NCBI GenBank assembly: GCA_001839685.1
Contig: MLAK01000597.1
Span: 10,035 to 21,055 of the forward strand
Direction: 5' to 3'
Length of the DNA: 11,021 nucleotides
From: Tritrichomonas foetus
Lineage: Eukaryota; Parabasalia; Tritrichomonadida; Tritrichomonadidae
Shown here: positions 7,997-11,021 of the stretch, in pieces
How the letters are laid out: the number at the start of each line of letters is the position of its first letter
How positions within the stretch are numbered: the stretch's first letter is position 1
The notes under the pieces: model-generated
Seen by the model: the letters and a program-made list of their open reading frames with translations, nothing else
Told to the model about the DNA's origin: nothing
Databases searched by the model: none
Position numbers and translations under genes: made by a program

Positions 7997-8452
7997 TTAT
8001 TGGGCTTTAACTTCCCATTTTTCATGACAGAGGGGGCAGGTTGGATCTTGGGTGAGCCATCTTTCAATACAATGCATATGAAACATATGACCGCAACAAC
8101 CTTCCTGGATTGGACAAGCTTCTGTTTCTCCATTTACTTCACAGTTCACGCATGGAGCAATGAAGAGAGATCGACAAATCGTACACGTATCTTGATCACT
8201 TTGCCAAGATGATAAATAAGTCGGGGAAAATTTGCTGATAATAAATTTCGTTTTTCCTGTAGCTGCACCAGGAGCGCCGCCTGCACCAGTAGCACCAGGT
8301 GGGCGCTGGCCAGGAGGTCTGACACCTGCGCCTCTGGCACCGGCTGGACGGACGCCTGCAGGACGCGCTCCTGCAGGTTTGGCTGCAGCACCAGCTGGTT
8401 TTATTGGAGTTGGTTTCGTTTCTGGTTTCGCTGGAGTCTGTTGTTCTGACAT
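7997..8452 (-). CDS. RBX1/RBX2/APC11-class RING-H2 protein with Pro/Ala/Gly-rich N-terminal extension
   Basis: The 151-residue product ends in a RING-H2 domain of the cullin-ligase type. These proteins bind the cullin C-terminus and recruit the charged E2. All twelve zinc ligands of the RBX fold can be placed: C90, C93, C101, C104, C113, C120, H122, H125, H127, C128, C139 and C142. The last ligand is Cys (CPLC), as in RBX2 and APC11, whereas RBX1 has Asp. The Trp near the E2 contact is kept (IERW, W132), as is the EKWEV ending. The strand before the RING that inserts into the cullin (KFIISKFSPTYLSSW, 69-83) is present but lacks the first conserved Trp of RBX1. Residues 1-66 are an added region with [KR]PAG[AV] repeats; known RBX proteins have short N-termini (RBX1 is 108 residues). 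The start at 8452 has an initiator 12 nt upstream and the stop is TAA. The data do not decide between RBX1, RBX2 and APC11 roles, but membership of the class is clear. Confidence 0.87.
   Translation of the reverse strand: MSEQQTPAKPETKPTPIKPAGAAAKPAGARPAGVRPAGARGAGVRPPGQRPPGATGAGGAPGAATGKTKFIISKFSPTYLSSWQSDQDTCTICRSLFIAPCVNCEVNGETEACPIQEGCCGHMFHMHCIERWLTQDPTCPLCHEKWEVKAQ
8291..8380 (-). repeat. 15-bp coding repeat in the RBX-like gene, six units
   Basis: Residues 25-54 form six five-residue units in register: KPAGA, RPAGV, RPAGA, RGAGV, RPPGQ, RPPGA. The DNA here is conspicuously GC-rich compared with the rest of the window because of the Pro, Ala, Gly and Arg codons. The surrounding residues 18-66 are of similar composition but out of register. 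Confidence 0.8.
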
Positions 8453-8461
8453 AATTGAAGA

Positions 8462-8466
8462 AATGA
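8462..8466 (-). promoter_or_regulatory. Initiator of the RBX-like gene
   Basis: Minus-strand TCATT, followed by TCTTC, gives a predicted start at 8464 and a 12-nt leader to the ATG at 8452. Sequence and spacing are classic for trichomonad genes. A second match, TCACT at 8515-8519 on the minus strand, lies further upstream. Confidence 0.7.
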
Positions 8467-8593
8467 TTTTAATTCTTTCTTCTCAAGAATTTCCTTCCTT
8501 TTTTTCAAAGAAAAAGTGACATATTCCTTCCTTTTGAGAATTTCTAACAAAATCATTTCACTTCATATTTCTAGCATCATCCCTGTTGGATAG

Positions 8594-8764
8594 CTACAAC
8601 ATTTTTTGTCGCATCGAATTCCACGCGATTCTTTTAGAGATATCAAATACCTTCCAATTTAACCGCACGCCATACTCCAAATTGATTAAGGCTTCAATAA
8701 AAATAATCGCTCGAAATATTCCTTCCTCGATCACATCAAACATTATCCAACAAAGAATATTCAT
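8594..8764 (-). CDS. Possible small ORF, 56 residues, unidentified
   Basis: The minus-strand frame from the ATG at 8764 translates to a plausible mixed-composition peptide (start MNILCWIMFDVIEEG, end AWNSMRQKML) and stops with TAG. A TCATA initiator-like site lies at 8800-8804 on the minus strand, 38 nt upstream. No family is recognised. The opposite strand is also open over the same bases with gene-like codon use, so at most one strand is likely to code, and neither may be translated. Confidence 0.2.
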   Translation of the reverse strand: MNILCWIMFDVIEEGIFRAIIFIEALINLEYGVRLNWKVFDISKRIAWNSMRQKML

Positions 8765-8862
8765 GTTAAGAAAGAAGAAAATTCTCAGAAGATTAGAAAT
8801 ATGAAAATATTTTAATATAAAAATATCAAATAATAAAAAAAAATCCAATTCAAAAGTGTTCC

Positions 8863-9831
8863 TCACTTTCTATGATCGAAGTAAGAAGACATTCTCGATC
8901 CGCCGCCATGGCCGCCTCTACCTCCTCGGCCGCCGAATCCTCCTCTTGGTCCACCGCGATTGAATCCTCCTCTTCCACGGAAGTTTCCACCGCCTCTTTT
9001 TCCACGGAATCCTCCACGTCCTCTATTGTTTAACTTCTTTCTTTTTTCACCTTTATTTTCACCATCGTCATTTTCACTTCCCTCTTCACTTCCCTCTTCT
9101 TCTTCACCGTCATATTCTGCGTCTAAAATTTTAATGGACTTTTCCATTCCGCCGTTGTTGCTAGATTCGAGATAGTTGAAAACGCCATCCTGCTGCTCGA
9201 GAAGAATAACTGAATATTCTTCGGTGTATTGGTGAAGTTGTTCGTTAGTGAGACGACCGTTATTTTTCTCGGCAATAGCTTTGTACTTTTCATCAATTTC
9301 GTCGAGTTTTTTTTGATATTCTTCTTCTGATATTTTTGCTTTTTCTGCTGCTTCTCGCCTCTTTTTGTGACGGCTGGATTCTTTCACTCGATCTTCTCCT
9401 TCGACAAAACGTGGATTTGTTGGAATTGTTTCGAATCCTTTTTCTTGATGATGGAAATTATAATGTTCTTCGAATTCGATTTCTTGGTCAACCTCTTCTA
9501 TGTCATCGTCGGCTTCTATTTCTTCTTTGGTTGGTTTCCTCGCCTTCTCCTCCCATTTACGCTCGCCGAAATATTTGAGGAGGAAAGCATCAGTTTCGTC
9601 ATTTGGATCGGCAGCTGAAATTTGGCCGAGGGTTTTACGATTATCTTCGAGTAATTTATCTTTGTCTTTTGAAGATTCGGCTGCGAGTACGGAATCGATG
9701 GAAATTTCTTCATTTTTTATGGCTTCGCCAGTTGTAACTTTTGAAAGAGCGACATTAATTGCGAGATCTTTTTCGATTGATAATTCTTCGCCAAGTTCGT
9801 CACTTGAAGAATCAGAATATTCTGAAGACAT
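8863..9831 (-). CDS. KRI1-like ribosome-biogenesis protein with C-terminal RGG domain
   Basis: KRI1 is a nucleolar protein that works with KRR1 in making the 40S ribosomal subunit. The 322-residue product has a Ser/Asp/Glu-rich start (1-20), then the KRI1 block: DAFLLKYFGERKW (81-93), a predominantly acidic linker, FEEHYNFHHQEKGFETIPTN (120-139, compare the FE-x-x-YNFR-x-E-x-x motif of KRI1) and a basic Arg/Lys helix (SSRHKKRREAAEKAK, 152-166) leading into a charged helix. After residue 235 it differs from KRI1: an acidic run (241-256) is followed by an RGG/GAR domain (about 270-312) and a short MSSYFDHRK tail. The usual KRI1 C-terminal domain is not visible, and yeast KRI1 is about 590 residues. 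RGG domains bind RNA and are typical of nucleolar proteins, which fits the assignment. The ATG at 9831 has an initiator 15 nt upstream; the stop is TGA. It is divergent from the NTF2-RRM gene. Confidence 0.7.
   Translation of the reverse strand: MSSEYSDSSSDELGEELSIEKDLAINVALSKVTTGEAIKNEEISIDSVLAAESSKDKDKLLEDNRKTLGQISAADPNDETDAFLLKYFGERKWEEKARKPTKEEIEADDDIEEVDQEIEFEEHYNFHHQEKGFETIPTNPRFVEGEDRVKESSRHKKRREAAEKAKISEEEYQKKLDEIDEKYKAIAEKNNGRLTNEQLHQYTEEYSVILLEQQDGVFNYLESSNNGGMEKSIKILDAEYDGEEEEGSEEGSENDDGENKGEKRKKLNNRGRGGFRGKRGGGNFRGRGGFNRGGPRGGFGGRGGRGGHGGGSRMSSYFDHRK
8896..9024 (-). repeat. RGG/glycine-rich coding segment of the KRI1-like gene
   Basis: This segment encodes residues 270-312, with repeated RGG, RGR and GGF tripeptides. 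It is GC-rich against its AT-rich surroundings because of Gly and Arg codons. It is an irregular coding repeat, not a fixed-length array. Confidence 0.75.
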
Positions 9832-9843
9832 TCTGAAGGGAAA

Positions 9844-9848
9844 AGTGA
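9844..9848 (-). promoter_or_regulatory. Initiator of the KRI1-like gene
   Basis: Minus-strand TCACT fits TCA+1-Y-W. The predicted start is at 9846, giving a 15-nt leader to the ATG at 9831. Confidence 0.6.
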
Positions 9849-9955
9849 CAGTCCATCATGATGGTCGAATTCATGATTTCAAATAAACGGTCTCCACATC
9901 AATGATCAAATTCGCCAAAAATTCACCAAATATGATCAAATTGCATACAATATAT

Positions 9956-9960
9956 TCACC
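9956..9960 (+). promoter_or_regulatory. Near-consensus initiator of the NTF2-RRM gene
   Basis: TCACC lies 14 nt upstream of the ATG at 9972. It fits TCA+1-Y but has C where the consensus wants A or T. The position is right for a trichomonad initiator. Confidence 0.4.
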
Positions 9961-9971
9961 TAAATTTCGCC

Positions 9972-10706
9972 ATGACGAATCAAAATTTTGCTTCCATGAA
10001 TGTTGACGAAACAGCGCTAATTTTTATTGTTGAATATTACGAAACTTTTGCAAACGATCGAGACAAACTTGCCAATGCGTACGCTGAAGGAGCGCGACTC
10101 ATTTTATTCAATAAAGATAAACAAATTATGCAATGTAGCCAAAATTTCCAAAATGTTGTTCCAAATGGCGTAAGAAAAATATTGTCTTGTTCTGGTGAAG
10201 TGATCAGCCACGATCTTTTCGTCCATGTTCAATCGACATTAACTATGCCAGGTTCAACAGATATCGTTGACGAATGTTTCAGATGCCAATTAACCGATTC
10301 CAGTATTCTCATCACTTATCATTCAATTCATGTAAATCCAATTATCGCCGAATTACCTCCTCTTCCGCCACCAGTCGTAAAACCTGCCGCACCGCCGAAA
10401 CCAGCAAAGACAGAGCCACCAAAGAGGCCTAGGCCGCCAGCAGTTGAAGTGAATGACCCATATGCACTAAATAGTAAGTTATCTGTTTTGGTTGTGAATT
10501 TACCATTTAATCGTCCACCAAGCGAATTTGTAAAAGTTTTAGAAGATTTTGGCCATGTTGTAAAATTTGCGCAGTCGAAAGGAAAGCTCGTGGCTGAATT
10601 CGAGCGTTTTGAAGAAATGAAAGCAGCAACGAGTAAAGACCATCCGGAATGGAATGGACGAACACCATTTGTGCATAGAATGAAGCCAGGTTTCACTTTT
10701 AACTAA
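9972..10706 (+). CDS. NTF2-like plus RRM protein, G3BP-type RNA-binding protein
   Basis: The 244-residue product has the domain order of G3BP, a cytoplasmic RNA-binding protein linked to stress granules. Residues 13-121 form an NTF2-like domain, starting with IFIVEYYETFANDRDKLANAY where NTF2 domains have F-x-x-x-YY helices, and ending in strands around ILITYHSIHVNP. A Pro/Lys-rich linker (about 128-157, with LPPLPPP and PPKRPRPP) follows. An RRM covers about 169-237, with an RNP2-like strand SVLVVNLPF (171-179) and an RNP1-like strand KGKLVAEF (203-210) that lacks the usual aromatic residues, so RNA contact may be weak or atypical. G3BP proteins are longer (about 466 residues in human) and carry acidic and RGG regions, absent here. 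The start ATG follows a near-consensus initiator; the stop is TAA. It may instead be a lineage-specific NTF2-RRM protein with another role. Confidence 0.72.
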   Translation: MTNQNFASMNVDETALIFIVEYYETFANDRDKLANAYAEGARLILFNKDKQIMQCSQNFQNVVPNGVRKILSCSGEVISHDLFVHVQSTLTMPGSTDIVDECFRCQLTDSSILITYHSIHVNPIIAELPPLPPPVVKPAAPPKPAKTEPPKRPRPPAVEVNDPYALNSKLSVLVVNLPFNRPPSEFVKVLEDFGHVVKFAQSKGKLVAEFERFEEMKAATSKDHPEWNGRTPFVHRMKPGFTFN

Positions 10707-10913
10707 TTATGCTCGAAAAAAAAAAATCATTTTTGTTGTTATTTTAATATATACTGTCAACTATTCTAAAATTATTTATTACATTTCTATATTATGTTTT
10801 CGCATTTCATAAGCACTTTCTTTTTGTTAAGAATTTCTATATTTGTTTGGTAGATATCTATAGTGTTCAAAAACACATATGAAGAAAAGAGTCACTCATT
10901 ATCTCATGATTAG
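10707..10913. other. AT-rich spacer downstream of the NTF2-RRM gene
   Basis: It begins with a run of ten A's shortly after the stop codon (around 10717-10726) and is otherwise AT-rich without open frames of note. It should contain the 3' end of the NTF2-RRM transcript. No gene is visible. Confidence 0.5.
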
Positions 10914-11021
10914 AAAGAAGCAATATAATAAAAGAAGCAACATAATGAAAGAAGCAATATAATGAAAGAAGCAATATAATGAAAGAAGCAACATAATTAA
11001 AGAAACAACATGATTAAAGAA
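10914..11021. repeat. 17-bp minisatellite, six copies plus a partial copy
   Basis: Units of the form AAAGAAGCAATATAATG follow one another at 10914, 10931, 10948, 10965, 10982 and 10999, with a partial copy from 11016 that runs off the window. Copies differ at a few positions (CAATAT or CAACAT, ATAATG or ATAATT, GAAGC or GAAAC), and the last full copy is the most diverged. The period equals that of the array at the left edge, but the sequence differs. Confidence 0.93.

Larger units (their letters stand above)
8453..8862. other. 410-bp spacer with an unexplained coding-like island
   Basis: The left part holds the RBX-like promoter and two TTCCTTCC motifs (8491-8498, 8524-8531). The middle (about 8571-8730) is richer in G and C than the other spacers. 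It is open in two opposite frames. The plus-strand frame runs from 8538 to the TGA at 8804 without an ATG until 8763 and uses many C-ending codons (TAC, AAC, TTC, CAC, ATC, TCC). The minus-strand frame from an ATG at 8764 to the TAG at 8594 would encode 56 residues. A third TTCCTTCC lies at 8719-8726, and three initiator-like matches in a row (TCATT, TCACT, TCATA) occupy 8553-8567 on the plus strand. It could be a gene remnant, a small gene or a non-coding RNA; I cannot name it. Confidence 0.4.
9832..9971. promoter_or_regulatory. 140-bp divergent promoter region between KRI1-like and NTF2-RRM genes
   Basis: This short spacer must carry both promoters. It contains a perfect 12-base palindrome, CCATCATGATGG (9853-9864), and two direct copies of ATGATCAAATT (9902-9912 and 9932-9942) whose starts are 30 bp apart, each close to a CACCAAA or CGCCAAA-like string. 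These are candidate binding sites. Their significance is inferred from position only. Confidence 0.4.

Noticed and set aside
8232..8519. Plus-strand Pro/Ala/Gly-rich open frame opposite the RBX-like repeat
   Set aside because: It mirrors the GC-rich repeat of the RING-H2 gene and lacks a conserved domain.
10328..10696. Minus-strand open frame of 122 codons opposite the NTF2-RRM gene
   Set aside because: It is antisense to a clear two-domain protein; its Gly-rich part mirrors the proline-rich linker codons.

Overview
The window looks like nuclear DNA of a compact protist genome, most likely a parabasalid (trichomonad such as Tritrichomonas or Trichomonas). The signs are intron-free genes on both strands, short AT-rich spacers, the standard genetic code (TAA, TAG and TGA all end genes) and, above all, the trichomonad-type initiator TCA+1-Y-W a few bases upstream of several start codons. 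Clear cases lie 7 nt (DDB1-like), 12 nt (RBX-like) and 15 nt (KRI1-like) upstream of the ATG. The species cannot be fixed from the sequence alone.

Layout, left to right: a 17-bp minisatellite (1-127) and AT-rich spacer; a DDB1-like triple-propeller protein on the minus strand (408-3422); a divergent coiled-coil RING-finger protein on the plus strand (3735-5438); an armadillo-like helical-repeat protein on the minus strand (5688-7181); a small Lys/Asp pentapeptide-repeat protein on the plus strand (7426-7806); an RBX1/RBX2/APC11-class RING-H2 protein on the minus strand with an unusual Pro/Ala/Gly/Arg N-terminal repeat (7997-8452); a 410-bp spacer holding an unexplained coding-like island (8538-8804); a KRI1-like ribosome-biogenesis protein with an RGG tail on the minus strand (8863-9831); a divergent NTF2-RRM (G3BP-type) protein on the plus strand (9972-10706); and AT-rich sequence ending in a second 17-bp minisatellite (10914-11021).

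Functionally the window mixes ubiquitin-ligase parts (DDB1-like adaptor, RBX-like catalytic RING subunit, a Bre1-like RING protein) with RNA and ribosome proteins (KRI1-like, G3BP-like). DDB1 and an RBX protein belong to the same cullin-4 RING ligase in other eukaryotes, but nothing here shows that the genes are co-regulated. I do not see a mobile element, CRISPR array, tRNA or rRNA, and no clearly new multi-gene system. The best leads are the RBX-like protein with its added repeat domain, the pentapeptide-repeat neighbour, the coding-like island at 8538-8804, and the pair of 17-bp arrays at the two window ends.
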